Of a stretch of DNA of 64,000 nucleotides, positions 1-14,566 are shown piece by piece; position 1 is the first letter of the stretch, and every line of letters starts with the position of its first letter. Source of the stretch: Burhinus oedicnemus (lineage: Eukaryota > Chordata > Aves > Charadriiformes > Burhinidae); assembly GCA_008921705.1 (NCBI GenBank), contig VFFE01007215.1, positions 5,157,513-5,221,512 on the forward strand, read 5' to 3'. The translations under genes were made by a program, and so were the position numbers. Under the pieces are notes generated by a model, which was not told the origin of the DNA, made no database searches, and was given only the letters and a program-made list of their open reading frames with translations.

Positions 1-3000
1 AAAAAAAAAAAAAAAATGCAGAACCCCAGTCCTGCACTAAGCTTCTGGCTGGAAGGTCCATAAGAAAATGAGGGAAAAAGTCTGAGATATGGTTCAAAAT
101 TAAGTGTGCAATATCCTCTCAGTGTCTGATAACTTTCTATCAGAATCATACATTAAATCTAACTCTTGCTTTGCCATTCCTCTCTCATGCCTAAAGATGA
201 ATTATATGAGAAATATATTTTAAAACTGTTTAAGACTGCTTTCATTTTATGAAACAAAGCTCAACTGCATAGCCCTACAAATCTGGGTACTTGAATTAAA
301 GCCAATTTTTTCCTGAAAAGTGCATCAGAGCCAGAGTCTGAATGTCCATGGTGTTTATTAAACCATTTATTTTTCCTTTCTTAAAGGAAAATTATTTTAC
401 ATAACTTCCCTTTTACAATTTCTTGTTCTGAAAACTATTAACATAAATGCTTTATAAAGACATTAAATATAAACATGTCTGTGATAGCAAGCTACCTACA
501 CACTTAATTTCACGTTCATATTTTCCTAAATAGCTACTCACATGTGAAAATTTAAACACAAGTCGAATACAGTCATGATGTCACAGTAAGTTCTTACGAT
601 TACAAAGTGTTCCTACATACTTAACGTGTTCCCTGGAAAAAAAGACGACCACAGTCCTCCTGTCTTTGAGTCAACAATATTATGTTAGCTTAGGCTCTGT
701 AGCAGATGATCCTGAGAAATTAAAACAAGAAATTAATTTTTCAAAAGTGAGCATGGTTTATACTGCGCACAATATGCAAGCAAAACAAAAAAATGCCTGT
801 TACAATCACATTCTAGATGAACTACAACATTTCTTTTCCATATTCCTATTAAGACTAAATGCCTTGGAGACCAATCAAGTATTAGGGTCCTCTTTCAATC
901 ATAGCCAGCAACGTGAACTTCGCTACAGACTGAACATTTCTAGATCAGTCAAGGAAGTGTGAACATGTACTTACAGAACCAGGGGAAAAAAAAAAAATTA
1001 CAATAGACTTTTGCTTACAGGGACCCATCAAAGCTGGAAAACATGGTTTTAAATACTGTATACTGGACTCAATATACGGAAAAGCTAAGCGTATATATCA
1101 ATTTATTTAAAATGTAAACACTGAGGAATAGTGTCAGAATAACACAAAATGGAACTGAATTGCAGAAAGGCTTAAGAAATCAAGTGGTATACAATAGTTT
1201 TGATATGACTGATTCTTGACAATATGAAATACTGTATTCCCCAACAGTGGCAGCGTGAGAATCAAAGTATGGGAAATAAGTCTTTTACTCAGTCTGCTTT
1301 TACATTAACATTCAAACACACTACCTTATACGATCAATATGTTGTGTCTACTTAAATGGGACCAATTTTCTTTGTTTTTGAAAAAGAAAACAATTGTGCA
1401 ATGCTGCTCATCCCAAAAATCATCAGTTGAAATGAAGAAACATGAAACTAGAACAACAAATAGTAATAATTGCACTGTTTAATTATTTTTAGCCTGTTAA
1501 ATAAAGCTAACATGCCAATAACAGATGACAAACATAGGAACCCTTCAACAGACTAAATGGTGATTTGACATGGCCGTTGAATTTAATTAAAAGAAGTCAT
1601 TTAGCTCTCTTTATGTCTCCTTCCCACCTCCTCACGGTCCCCACCTGACAAGACCCACTTTCCCACTTTGCACTTATACGGGTGCTGGTCTATACTGACC
1701 AACCTGTATGTATCGCTTCTCCACAACTGTATGGGCTAAGCTTCAAGGTGTGAACTACTAGAGCATTCACAGAAATCAAAATCCATTACAAGAAAATCCC
1801 ACCAAATCACTAGAAGCATGCAATGACTGCTTTGTTTGCTTATAAGAAAAAAAAAAGCAAGATTTTTCAGTGAAGACTTTGCAATACAACAAAAATTCTC
1901 ACCCACATCCACAGCAAATTTTTGCATAAGTCATAACAGTACTGTAAGTGAACAGTCTTCATGAATTCAAGTGCAAAACTGCTAAATTATCCCTACGTAC
2001 CTTTCCTTCCAAGCAGAGTAGCTACTTATTTTTTGCACTCCACCAGTTAACTTCACAGTTTTTCTCACAACATTTATTTTCCTTATTCTGAAACACCTCA
2101 TAAAACAATTAATCGCAGTTATCTAAAGCATTTTAAAGACGTCTCTTAAATAATCCAGAAGCACTTTAACAAGCTTGGCATTTCTGTCAAAAAAGAACAT
2201 TTATTGAATCACAACTGACTGTATTTAATTGTCTAGAAAACATTGTGGAAAAAACCCAAATGTGTCTCAGTTCAACTAAAACTCAGCACAATGTGCGTCT
2301 ACCTATGTCTTAACCCTGCTGTAGGTCAGATGAGTCACTGTTTTCTGGAAGAGCAGCCAGAGCACCACCTGCAACTTGTCAATGGGCTGAAACGTGATTA
2401 AGTTATCCGAAGCTTTTCTCTAGCAGGAAAGTCTTCCCTTATGCAGAATTACTGCATGACTGCATTGACATCAAACAGTATTTCCAAAGCAAGTATCATT
2501 TAGCCTCCACACTAAAAGCAAAGCATAAAAAGAATAAAAGCTTCTCACTGCAACAGCAGTCAATTTGTTCTTCTGTTTTTAAGAGTAGCCTTGGGGAACC
2601 AATAGCTACGCTGATTTCCAGTCAAATTCTGCCTCTTCCTTTCCTCCAGGCCTTTCCCTCACTTTTGCATTAAGGACTGGCCTTGAGCTCAGCTGGTAGT
2701 TAAAGTTTAATACATCCCCGTAGCCCTCATCACATGGACCACCGTGTGCTATCTAATGGGAGAAAACATCATGGGTGTCTAGTATGTGTGATCCATTACT
2801 CGTCTTCCTTGGTATTTTTCAAAACATCAGGCTATTGAATTATCCTCTTGAAATTGCACAGAGGAGAACACAGGTACAGTCATGCAACTGGAGATACAAT
2901 AATTATAAAATATCACATATATTCCTGTACCCTTCAATGTTCTCACTTTGACAACAGTATCAATTCCAGAACTGTACAGCTACCCATATATTCCGTAATC

Positions 3001-6000
3001 AGCAAAAAGCAAGAGCTGTCTGTCCTGTTATCTGCCCTGTGAAAAGCCAACAGCAAAAACAAACAAAAAAAAACATGCTGAATGATCTAGTATCAGTCCT
3101 ATGAAACATTAATAAGCACAAAGCAACCAGCCAAAGACAGAAAAGGAGGGAACTAAAATATAATAGCAGCAGGATTATGTAAATCCTTTTCCCTTTAACA
3201 ACAAATATAACAGCAAGCTCAGTCTGCAAACAAGGAAAGGAAACTACAGGTATCTTTTACAGATTCTGCCGTGTCTGATAACATTGTCTCTCAGGTACCT
3301 GGTCAACTTAGTAGTGGTGAGTTTATCTTACTAGTTAAACTCAGAGCCATTATTTTCAATGTGCATTTAGTTTCAAAGATCGGTGCTGTAACCTGAAGTC
3401 TGAAAAAGGACTTGTATGTTCAAAAGCCTGTTTATTTCTCCTCTGCTCCCCCCAAGTCTTACTGGTTCACTCAGTATAAGCTGTATCTTCCACCTCCAAT
3501 TCCCCCCAAATCTTGCTGCATTTGCGCATTGCTCTGAGCCCTTTCCGAGTACTATTGTCATGGAATGTACCTGGGTTTACCTTCCACGATATTTTATGAC
3601 AAGTATGAACTAATTATCTTTCTTAAAGTTTGTTCCATGATGGTTTTGCGATGTCTCCCAGATTTCACATTATGTGAAACAATGAAAAAAAGCCAAATCT
3701 ATTCAGTTTCTCCGTATTTTTCACAATTCTATATGTATTTGTCATATCCTTCTCACTGGCCTTTTTTTACAAGATAAAAGGCCTCAGCTTAAAAATACTC
3801 AGCTTAGTTTCATTAAAGCTATTTCATACTTTTTAACATCTTTTGTCTAGGTCTACTATATTCTTTAGTCATTCTGAAATTCCTAAAGATTTAAACAGTA
3901 CATCTAAAACATACTTTTGTGATTTTAACCTTCTATGTAAAGTATAGAATCTCCTGGACTCTGTACCAGAAGAACAAGCTATCCAAGTCGCTATTTTTCT
4001 GATGTTGATGTTCTTCACCTGCTAAAAGAACAACAAAACTTGTTACCCCTCCTGCTTAATGAATATAGGAAGAACAGGGAAGACACTGTAATTTACGGGG
4101 CTGGTATTGTTAAGAGTTTCAAGGCAATGTTATCTCAGAGGCTCTTTCTGTACCACAAAAGCTGACAAACTTTCCATCCACTTCCCAAAATAATGGCAGT
4201 TTCCACTTCCTGAGAAGTTAAACAATAAAGCATACAATTTATTTTTTTTTTAAAGTTAGCTTGCACTTCAGGATTTTAATGAAAACAAATGAAGATATAC
4301 AGATTCATTAAGGCTTGCAACAAACTGAATTTTGCTTAAATTGCTACCCTTTTCAATAAGCCTGATGATTTTATCTGCCATTCTTTAATCTTCATAATCC
4401 AATCCATTTTGTTGAACTACATTTTCAAAATTCTCTTCCTCCCATTCATTTTATTTATTTTTATATTTCCTCAATCCCAAATACATTGCAAACACACCCC
4501 CACCCCATCAGCTAGCATTTTCACCATCAGCAATAGAAGCACAGTTGAGTCATACAGCAGGGCTCCCTGCACTCCACAAGTTTCATGCCACGGCCCTGTT
4601 CCTGTTCTTCATGACCACTAATGTGCTAGAAGACAGCTACTTTAGACATCATCTTTCTGTCTGCAATCTGTCAAGATCTCCACTCACAGCTGGACACTTA
4701 CAGCTCTCAAAGGGAAGGATGAAAAGCAGAAAAGCCACTTTAGAAGGTGGCATTTTACTGTTTCAAACTATAGCAAGTCCATCTTGGATCACCTTCAGAA
4801 TGCAGTGCAATGCACTGCAACTCACCTCCTGGTGTTTTTTGTGTTTTGTTTGTGGGTTTTTTGGTGAGGGTTTTTTTATTTGTTTTGTTTGTTTTTTAAA
4901 AGATGCTTATAGTGGTTTAAAAGAATCATGCACATGGGCAACTATGGTACTTCAGGTGATGGGTAGACACTTCCAATGTGGATCAGTGATTTCCCTAAAA
5001 ATACTACTGCCTGCCTGCACTTTTATGAACATATTTTACTGTAAAGACAATCCAGAGTAATTTCTTCCTCACAGATCAATAGCAGAGAAGAAAAAATGGG
5101 AAGAAAATTGTAGTGGTAACTGTACCAGAAAAGCAGACAGGCAGGTTTAATAAAACTATTAATTTGATATTTTGCAGCTACTTTGATGATGATGGGGGGG
5201 AGGAGGGGGCAAAACCACACAAAAACAAGAAATTAAACACCATCTGTGATAACGGTACCACGAAATTCACTCAGTAACTGCATCAGTGCTAGTGTTCTGT
5301 CATTTCCTTCTTTTATTTAACCGTTCTTTCACTTTGTGTATCTTACATTGCATGCTGAAATGCACTGTATTTATAGAGGTTAACTGGCCTTCCGCCCTAG
5401 TACACTTACAGTCATACACTGCTGGTTTGTATAACTAGTGATGGATACACATCCAACATATAGCTTATGCAATTCTGAGTCTCTTCCACACAAAATAATT
5501 ATGGCTAAGTATTTAATTGCATTTTGACATGCATATTTTTTCTCTTCCTCTTTCCATAGAGCCAAGCTTTCTCCTGAATGTGTTAATAACAGTGAAAATA
5601 AGCTGTTAATTAGCAACTGAGTACAACTGTAGAGAAAGTGTTAAGTACCAAGCTATACCAAATATTTACAATGAAACTGTGACTTGTGCCTTTGGTTTTG
5701 CAGTTGTTCATCTCCCATGAAACTGCTTGTTTGCTTCCACAGATCTCCAAAAGAAAGAGTATTCTAATTTTACTAACTGATCTTCTTATTATGAATTATA
5801 AACCTGGTTTGTTCTTTTGCAGGGCAAAACATAGCTGCAGATCAGTAGGCATTACCCAATGCTAAATTCTCATCAACTACAGCAGAAATTCAAGAGCATG
5901 GCCTACAATTTTGTGCCTCAAATGAGGCAACCACAGTCAAAGTGCAACATATGAATTCAGGCAGACCAAAAGATCAGAGGACACTGATAGACGTAAATGA

Positions 6001-7428
6001 CTGGAAATCCTTATACAGCTGCTTTTTAAGTTATTTGCTGTGAGCAACTGACTGCAGCAAGACCATTACATAGGAAAGTCGAAAGGATCAAAATGCAGAA
6101 TTTTAGACACAAACACATTTCAGTAGGATCAGTTATGACAGTGAAGTTAGCCTATGTAGAGTTTCCAGGTGTTGATGCTAATCATAATATTCAAAGCTAA
6201 CAAAGCAAATGAGAGTACAAAAGGTTTCTGGACTTTGTGAGTGACAGAAGAATTATTTTTTCCAGTAATTCAAACAAACATAATTGCCTGTGTCAAGTAG
6301 TTCCAAGAGCAGATGCAATTAGAGCACCACTGTCCTAAAAGAAACAGAAAAGGGTTTTCATTATTGAGAAATGTCAGAAGCACCACTAACATGCAGCAAC
6401 TATTTCTGCAACAATTATGACTGCATAAGTACATATAAATCACTTACACTTACTTATTACTCACACTCCTGGCTTCTGATAAAATTACTATTCAAAACCT
6501 AATAAAGCATCATGGATCACTTCTAATCTGATGCTTCAAAATTACTGCGCCCAGAAAATACTACAAATTTGTTCTCAGCTCAGAAATGGCTCTAACAATT
6601 TCATGATTTTGCTAAAAAAAAAAATCTTAACCTAAAATTAGTATTCTCTGTGTGAGCATACCATTGTATTTTTAATTTTTTGAAGAGACTAAAAAAATTT
6701 CTGTGTACTAACCTTAATCTTTTATGGCTAAATTCTATGAAGAAATCAGTAAAATTCACTCCAACTGATAAAAAAACCCTATATGCATACCTGCAGTAAA
6801 TGAGTTTGCAGATTGATCCACATCACTCCTTGCTCCATTTGCCTTGTTGCATATTTTGGAAGAGAGCATCCCTCTCTTCCATTAAGAAAGAGAGGAAAAA
6901 ATCTCAAGTGAATGTTACTCCTCATTGCCAATGCACTGGAGCTGCTGGAGGTGAAAGCAAAAGCTAGCACGTGCCACCCTTTGAAATCAAGGACTTTCAG
7001 TCTCTCAGATGCAGTATCCTTAAGAAAAGTAAGAGCACTGGCAGATTTCAGCAATTGATAAAACAGTGACCCAATGCACCTGCTACAGACCAGGCAAAGG
7101 AGAGAGGGAGCTGAATGCTCATAACATCCCCTAGTTTCTGGGCACAACCCTCCTTTGAATTCACGTTTTGCCAGTCCCATGGTTGGCCAGCATGGCTGTC
7201 TCCAGAGCTGTGCCCAGTAGCTATCAGCTATCAGGTAATCAAACTTCAAAGTCACTCTCCAGGCTCTCATCCTTACTAAACCAGAAAAGGACAAGAAAGA
7301 AAAGGATGACCAAGACTACAGGAATGAATGTGTATGCAGAGAACTACAGAAATCCAAAATTACTGAACATCTGGGGAGGGAGGAGAATGATGCGACAACT
7401 GCAGAGATGCCTAAAGACAAAACTAAGA

Positions 7429-7455
7429 CAGAGAGAGAGAGAGAGAGAAAGAGAA
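7429..7455. repeat. (GA)n microsatellite
   Basis: About ten consecutive GA units run on into a purine-rich GAAAGAGAAA tail. This is an ordinary dinucleotide repeat. Confidence 0.85.
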
Positions 7456-8484
7456 ATCAGTGAAGGAAGAAAATCAGAAGAGAAAGAGCTTTGGGACATA
7501 TAAGATGATAAGATTGGAAAACTTCAAAGAAAGGAATCAAAAGAATAATTTAAAGATAATGGGTACATGACATTTCAGAATACATATTCTTAAAACTGAA
7601 ATTGTTCTTGTGCTATGGTTTAATTGATTAAAGTTCTGTCGTTTTGTAATTAAAAAGCCACATTAAACACACACTAATGATAATTAGGGGGAAAAGAATC
7701 TCATGATCTGATATTACATAAAATGACTGGGACTCTTATAATAAGCAAGCTGAATTTAAAATAATCAGTTCCATAATGGTTGAACTATCACTGAACAACT
7801 GGAGGGTAAGTCAGGCATAACTCTTTATAGAACATTATTTCTATGAAGGTATGATACTTACGAAGCTTGATAGTGTTTTGGGGATGCATTGTTCTCCTGT
7901 CCTAAGTTTCAACAGCAAACAGGAGGATGTATGCTCTAGCCTTTGGATTTTATACCACCACCAAGACTAATATTACAGTGTTTGTAAATCAAAAGCAACA
8001 GTGAAGTCCTTAACAGATTTAATGGAGGTTGTCACATTTAAGAAACAAAAGCACTGTTTAGGGTAGGATTTTTTATTGCATGCTTTTTGAAAGCAAGATA
8101 AGGCTGGCAAGAGGAAGCTTTTCACAGTGAGACACACTCATCATGAAAGGGCTTTCTCAAAACCTGAAGTCTGGAAGCAGTTCAGATTTCACTGATTTGA
8201 TTTGGAAGACTGTTCCATAGCTGAAACCTTACAACTGAGAGCATTTTATCCCCAGTTCTTTCAGCATTAATCCTGGGCTTTGCTAACTGCATTGTGCCAG
8301 AACAGCGCACCTATGGGACAGTTCACAGTTCGACTCATTCTTTCCACCGCAAATGCCTATACAAAAATTTTTTATGCACAGTCCAAGAGGAACAGTGCTA
8401 TGAACACTGGTAACTCTTTATTCCTTGGGTCCTTTCCATGTATGAATAATGGATAAATATTTAAATCTACTCTATACTTCTGTC

Positions 8485-8501
8485 AAAAAAAAAAAAAAAA
8501 A
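8485..8501. repeat. poly-A tract of 17 bases
   Basis: An uninterrupted run of 17 A. No recognisable retroelement body lies directly upstream, so it is recorded as simple repeat sequence and not as a retroposon tail. Confidence 0.8.
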
Positions 8502-11500
8502 GCAGGCAGTTTGCACTCTTACATGTTCAGTTCCTGCTAACTGTAAAACAGGTGATACTCTGTTCACCTCAGCAAGATTCCTAGCCATGCTATTTAATGC
8601 AAACTATAGATAGGTAAAATAGCACCTGCAGATGAAAATGTGGCTATAGCACCTAACTACAGCTTGGAATATCGATGCTCTAGAGATCACGTATGGACTG
8701 TTTTTAATTCCAGGTAACTAACAACAAGAACTGAACTTTTAAGTGAAGAGCTACAAAAATGCTAAAGTATGATTACCTACATTTACATTTTAATGAGATA
8801 AAACATCTTCAGTCAAGTTCAGTTAGACTGAACTATCTAAGGATTTACAAAGATGGGAGAGTATATGCAGTAATACTGATACCTAGTCAGTAACTTGGAA
8901 AGTAGAATATTCATACGAGAAAACTTTTTTCCCCATATACGGGAAATAACATATATGCAATACTTCTGGTATTTTTCTGTAGTAAGCTACATTTTACCAC
9001 ATTTTTTAAGTTGTTTCTTAGTACACTGCACAGATCGAAGGAAAAACTGATCAGAAGCACAAATCAAAGCAGATTACATTCTGTTAATCCACTTAAACTG
9101 TACTTCGTCTGACTTCAGAAGTATAAATCACAGTAGCCCAACGAAGTATTATGTCCATTTACAGTAGCCTACAAATCCTTCCTTTTTCAGGAAACCTCAG
9201 TAAGTTTGAAAACATTCAAAAAATAACAGTAGTATTACACACAAGACCAGCTTCCCATATTCAAATCATTAAGTACAGAACTCAGTTGAGAAGATTCACA
9301 CTTTCTCCACAGGATGCAAAACTTCCCTTAATCTCTCCTCCCTTAGGAGACACAATTTCTAGGCTTCAACAACCTGCATTGGACTTAGGTTGTCAATCTG
9401 AAAGTAAAAGATTTCATTACCGGCTTCCCACAAGGTTTACATTTAAAATGTATTTTGGATTGAGGAGGAACAAAAGGATAAGACATCCATGACAGCAAGA
9501 AGACACACGATCAGAATCTGTTGTGATACTGTATGGATCCTAACTGTCCTGGCCCTGCTGCTGTCAAGACTGCAGGAGCAGGGAGGGACTTCACAAGCGT
9601 TTCTGTACTAACAAGGAATGATTACGATATTGATTTTTCATGGGGCTACTTACATGAGTAAACATTAATCAATTTATGTTAGGATTGCAAACTAATATCA
9701 AAATAATTATTTGACAAATAAGGCTTGCTTGCAGCTGACTTACAGCCTACATCACGAGTCATGAAGCATAGTTAGTAGAAAGCTAAATCCTTTACTCTTT
9801 CAATACTGCTTTTTGTTTTCCAAGTGACACACAACCAGCTGAGAGACTAAGTGAACACATTTTTGCTTTGGAAATGAAGTTCGGATATATGACTTGTTCC
9901 AAGCTTCTCTTACTTCTGAGGTGTTTGGAAGACTCAACTTCTTGTCTTCCATACTTAGGAAGATTGTTTCTATTCTGTTTAAAAATGTTAACTAAAATAT
10001 GCATTGATTAACCACATGTGAAACAAAGTCTTTGTTTAATATAAAGATAGCCAACACCGCCTTATCCATTAATAAAGGGATCTCATTAATTTAAAAATCA
10101 CAGTAATCTGTCAGAAAAGTTTCCATGTATTAGAGCCTCACCAAAAAAGCTGAAATTACACAGAAGAAAGATTTTAGGAAAAATATTTCTGTTTTTCCAT
10201 ATTGAGTACTTCAGAGTTTGTCAATGTTTGTGTTTCATTCCCCCACATCAGTCTCTCATTTGTTTGGGTGGATTTTTAATCAAAGCATTGGAAAGAAAAG
10301 CACTTACATGGTAACAATAGTAATGCAAACCTTGGAAAGGAAACAGAGCAGCATGCACGAGACCTGGGGCTTACATTTTCTTCTATGAACAGATTCAAAA
10401 TGGACTGCATCACTTAAAAAAAAAAAACACACATAAAAAAAAGTGTTGAACATACTTCTTGTATCTATAGTACATCAAACTCTTTACAAACTGAGATAAA
10501 CATAAGGAAGCTTTAAGAGGCTTGCATAAGCAAGCTTTAAAAACCTCCCGACTTCATGCTTCTAGAGCCTTGGCAGTTAACTGTTTCAGTTAGTGATTTA
10601 TCCTATCATGATGCGGCAAACGTGTCTTAAGTTCAACATAAGTCAAAACCAGACTTTGTAGTGTATAAGCTAAAATCTTTTGCCTATTAACTTACCTTAG
10701 CTAGAAATCCAGTACTTAAGCCTATGCCTTTGCACACAGTCAGTATCAATACAAGTATTAAGAGGAAATGAAACAACCTAACATAAAAGCAAAGACTTCT
10801 TCCAAAACAGTGAGTCGGCTTTTAAAAGACACAGGATCTCATTGGAAATTAGTATTTTCAGAACTACAAGGCAAAATTAACACAACACCCACCTCAATAT
10901 AGTAAACAAACAAAAACCACCCACCCAAATTCAATGAAGGAAAATATGGGTAAAATTTTAAACCAGTGATTAGTCCACCTCTTACAATGTCAAGTCTGAC
11001 AATTTGACTTTATCTACCTATTTTTTTATAAAGGTATGCATAAATCAACTCTACAAAAATCAGCCTTCCGTAATTTGCAATATTCAGTATGTTTCACACA
11101 ACGCCTAATGAGAAAAAAAAAAAACACTCTCAAAAATAAAAAGCCGGTATCTTTGGTATCAGGAAGAAAAACACATCTAAACTCTTCAGTGTAACTAAAC
11201 ATGTGGCACAAACTAAGGCAAGAAGTGGAAATTGTCAGAATTCTGTGGAACATTAAGGAGGGTGACAATTTACAACTGCAGAGCAGCAGCACCATGGTGT
11301 TTACAGTGGCTCTCTACATTAACGAATAGTTTCATAATGAAAAATATCAACCTGTCACACTTAACAGCCCAACATAACATAATCCAAGTTCAGAGCAAGT
11401 TCATAATATACACTTACTCAAGTTAATAGAATGTGTTCATAAACGTTGAGCTAGGACTAAGTTATATTTTGCTGGAAGTTATTTAATTCTAAGAAAATCA

Positions 11501-11832
11501 AAACACCTTTTAGGAAATGAAACAGAAGTGGTGTCACATCTACACACTCAGAGATTATTAGGTTAACATTTGAGACAAAAACACCATATAAAAGAACCAT
11601 GAACTCTGACATTTATTCTAGTTCTGATACTTTGCTGCACATGCTTACAAGACCCTAACAGTATTTTAGGAAGATCTAGACATCACTCAACACAGCATTA
11701 TTCAAAACATAAGAAGCTAGCTGTTATATGAAATAACCTGTGTGTGTGTACATACATAGCATGGGGAATAAACAACAGCACTTAGAGACACGTGTATGCC
11801 TGCAGGGTTATGATGTTACTGGCATCACTTAG

Positions 11833-14566
11833 ACATGGTAGGATGGCTCCTATGACTGGAGCATTGGAATGAAAGGATACAGACTCTTCAGGAAGGACAG
11901 GCAGGGGAGACAAGGAGGGGGTGTCGCCCTCTACATCAAGGACCAGCTGGAGTGCATGGAGCTCTGCCTGGGGATGGATGAGGAGCCGACCGAGAGTTTA
12001 TGGGTCAGGATTAAAGAGAGGGCAGGGATAAGTGATATTACAGTGGGGTCTGCTACAGGCCACCTGACTAGAAAAACCGAGTGGATGATGCCCTCTATAG
12101 ACAGACAGGTGCAGCCTCATGTTCACAAGCCCTGGTCCTCATGGGGGGCTTCAACCACCCCAATATCTGTTGGAGGGACAACACAGCAGGCCATAAGCAA
12201 TCCAGGAGGTTCCTAGAATGCATTGATGATAACTTCCTTGTCCAAGTGATGGAGGAGTCAACGAGGAGAGGTGCTATGATGGACCTTGTTCTTGCCAACA
12301 AAGAGGGGCTGGTGAGGAATGTGAAGCTCCAGGGCAGCCTTGGCTGCAGTGACCATGAAATGGTGGAGTTCAAGATCCTTAGGGCAGTGAGGAGGGTGCA
12401 CAGCAAGCTCACTACCCTTGACTTCAGCAGAGCAGACTTTGGCCTCTTCACAGATCTGCTTGATGGAATACAGCCCTGGAGGGAAGAGGGCCCAGTAAAG
12501 CTGGTTAATATTTTCAGGGATCACCTCCTCCAAGCTCAGGAGCGATGCATCCCAACAAAGAGGAAGTCAAGCAAAAACGCCAGGAGGCCTGCGTGGATGA
12601 ACACAGAGCTCTTGGACAAACCCAAACACAAAAAGGAAGCCTACAGAGGGTGGAAGCAAGGACAGGTAGCCTCAGAGGAACACAAAGACATTGTCCGAGC
12701 AGCCAGGGGATCAGGCTAGAAAAGCTAAAGCCCAGAGTTAAATCTGGCCAGGAATGTCAAGGGCAAAAAGAAAAGCTTCTACAGGTATGTCAGTGATAAA
12801 AGGAAGACTAGGGAAAATGCGGACCCACTCAGGAAGGAGACGGGAGACCTGGTCACCTGGGACATGGACAAGGCTGAGGTACTCAATGACTTTTTTGCCT
12901 CAGTCTTCTCTGGCAAGGGCTCTAGCCACACCGCCCAAGTCACTGAAGGCAAAGGCAGGGACTGGGAGAATGAGGTACTGCCCACTGTAGGAGAAGGCCA
13001 GATTCGAGACCATCTAAAGAACCTGAAGGTGCAAAAGTCCACGGGACCCTATGAGATTCATCCGCAGGTCCTCAGAGAACTGGCGGATTAAGTTGCTAAG
13101 CCACTATCCATCATATTTGAGAAGTTGTGGCAGTGCAGTAAAGTTCCCGTTGACTGGAAAAGGGGAAACATAACCCCCATTTTTAAAAAGGGCAGAAAGC
13201 AAGACCTGCGGAACTACAGGCCGGTCAGTCTCACCTCTGTGCCTGGCAAGATCATGGAGCAGATCCTCCTAGAAACTCTGCTAAGGCACATGGAAAATAA
13301 GGAGGTGATCAGGGACAGCCAACATAGCTTCACTAAGGGCAAATCGTGCCTGGCAAATTTGGTGGCCTTCTACAATGGAGTTACAACATTGGTGGATAAG
13401 GGAAGAGCAACTGACATCATCTACCTGGACTCATGCAAAGCACTGGACACTCTCCCGCACAACATCGTTGTCTCTAAATTGGAGAGGCATGGATTAGATG
13501 GATGGACCACTTGGTGAATAAGAAATTGGCTGGATGGCCGCACTCAAAAAGTTGCGGTCAATGGCTCAATGTCCAAGTGCCGACCAGGGACAGGTGGCGT
13601 TCCTCAGAGGTCAGTATTAGGACCAGCACTGTTTAACATCTTTGTCGGTGACATGGAGAGTGAGATCAAGTGCACCCTCAGCAATTTACCGAGGACACCA
13701 AGCCATGTGGTGCAGATGATACACTAAAGGGAAGGGATGCCATCCAGAGGGACCTGGACAGCCTTGCGAGGTGGGCCTGCGCGAAGCTCATGAAGTTCAA
13801 TAAGGCCAAGGGCAAGGTTCTGCACGTGAGTTGGGGCAATCCCAAGCACAAATACAGGCTGGGCGGAGAATGGATCAAGAACAGCCCTGAGGAGAAGGAC
13901 TTGGGGGTGTTGGTGGATGAGAAGCTCAACATGAGCCAGCAACACGCACCTGCAGCCCAGAAAGCCAAACGCATTGTGGGCTGCATCAAAAGAAGCATGG
14001 CCAGCAGGTCAAGGGAGGTGATTCTGCCCCTCTACTCCGCTCTCATGAGACCCCACCTGCAGTACTGCATCCAGCTCTGGGGACCCCAGCATAAGGAGGA
14101 CATGGACCTGTTGGAGCAAGTCCAGAGGAGGGCCACGAAGATGATCCGAGGGCTAGAGCACCCCTCCTTCTGAAGACAGGCTGAGAGAGCTGGAGCAGAG
14201 AAGGCTCCAGAGAGCCCTTACAGCAGCCTTCCAGTACTTAAAGGGGACCTACAGGAAAGATGGGGAGGGACTCTTTAGCAGGGAGTGTGTAGTGATAGGA
14301 TGAGGGATAATGGTTTTAAACTGAAAGAGGGTAGATTCAGATTAGATATTAGGAAGAAATTCTTTACTGCGAGGGTGGTGAGACACTGGAACAGGTTGCC
14401 CAGAGAAATTGTGGAGGCCCCATCCCTGGAAGCATTCAAGGCCAGGTTGGACGGGGCTTTGAGCAACCTGGTCTAGCGGAAGGTGCCCCTGACCATGGCA
14501 GGGGGGTTGGAACTAGGTGATCTTTAAGGTCCCTTCTAACCCGAACCATTCTATGATTCTATGATT
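11833..14566 (+). mobile_element. CR1 LINE, 5'-truncated, with decayed ORF2
   Basis: This is the remnant of a CR1 non-LTR retrotransposon in plus orientation. The conceptual ORF2 is split over several frames. The AP endonuclease part lies at 11869-12450 (with GGGVALY near its start and [11 protein letters not shown] near its end), shifting frame near 12100-12200. A linker follows to about 13090. The reverse transcriptase begins around 13125 (NYRPVSLTS at about 13209) and its C-terminal part lies at 13670-14173 ([12 protein letters not shown]). In-frame stops occur at 13089-13091 (TAA) and 13515-13517 (TGA). The catalytic block usually written FADDT reads FTEDT, so the enzyme is dead even without the frameshifts. 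The 3' end has the CR1 signature with a TATGATTCTATGAT-like tail and no poly-A, as is normal for CR1. The element is about 2.7 kb against a full length of about 4.5 kb, so the 5' part is missing. Confidence 0.93.

Larger units (their letters stand above)
1..11832. other. AT-rich noncoding stretch, probably intron 1 of the leftward gene
   Basis: No coding exon is recognisable on either strand. The open frames are short, have no family signature and lack convincing paired splice sites. The stretch starts in a poly-A run (1-16) and contains a GA microsatellite and a 17-base A run, listed separately. If the CpG island at 20.4-21.46 kb is the promoter of a minus-strand gene, this sequence lies in its long first intron. 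I looked for the beginning of the HECW2 protein, expected from mammalian gene order, and did not find it. Confidence 0.5.

Noticed and set aside
4545..5060. 171-codon plus-strand frame
   Set aside because: Includes a T/G-rich simple stretch translated as Phe/Val/Cys runs; no domain or splice context.
6779..7294. 171-codon minus-strand frame
   Set aside because: No recognisable family, no supporting splice sites, opposite frames open too; probably chance.
11869..14476. Several long plus-strand frames that could be taken for a host gene
   Set aside because: They are pieces of CR1 ORF2 (endonuclease and reverse transcriptase) with frameshifts and stops.
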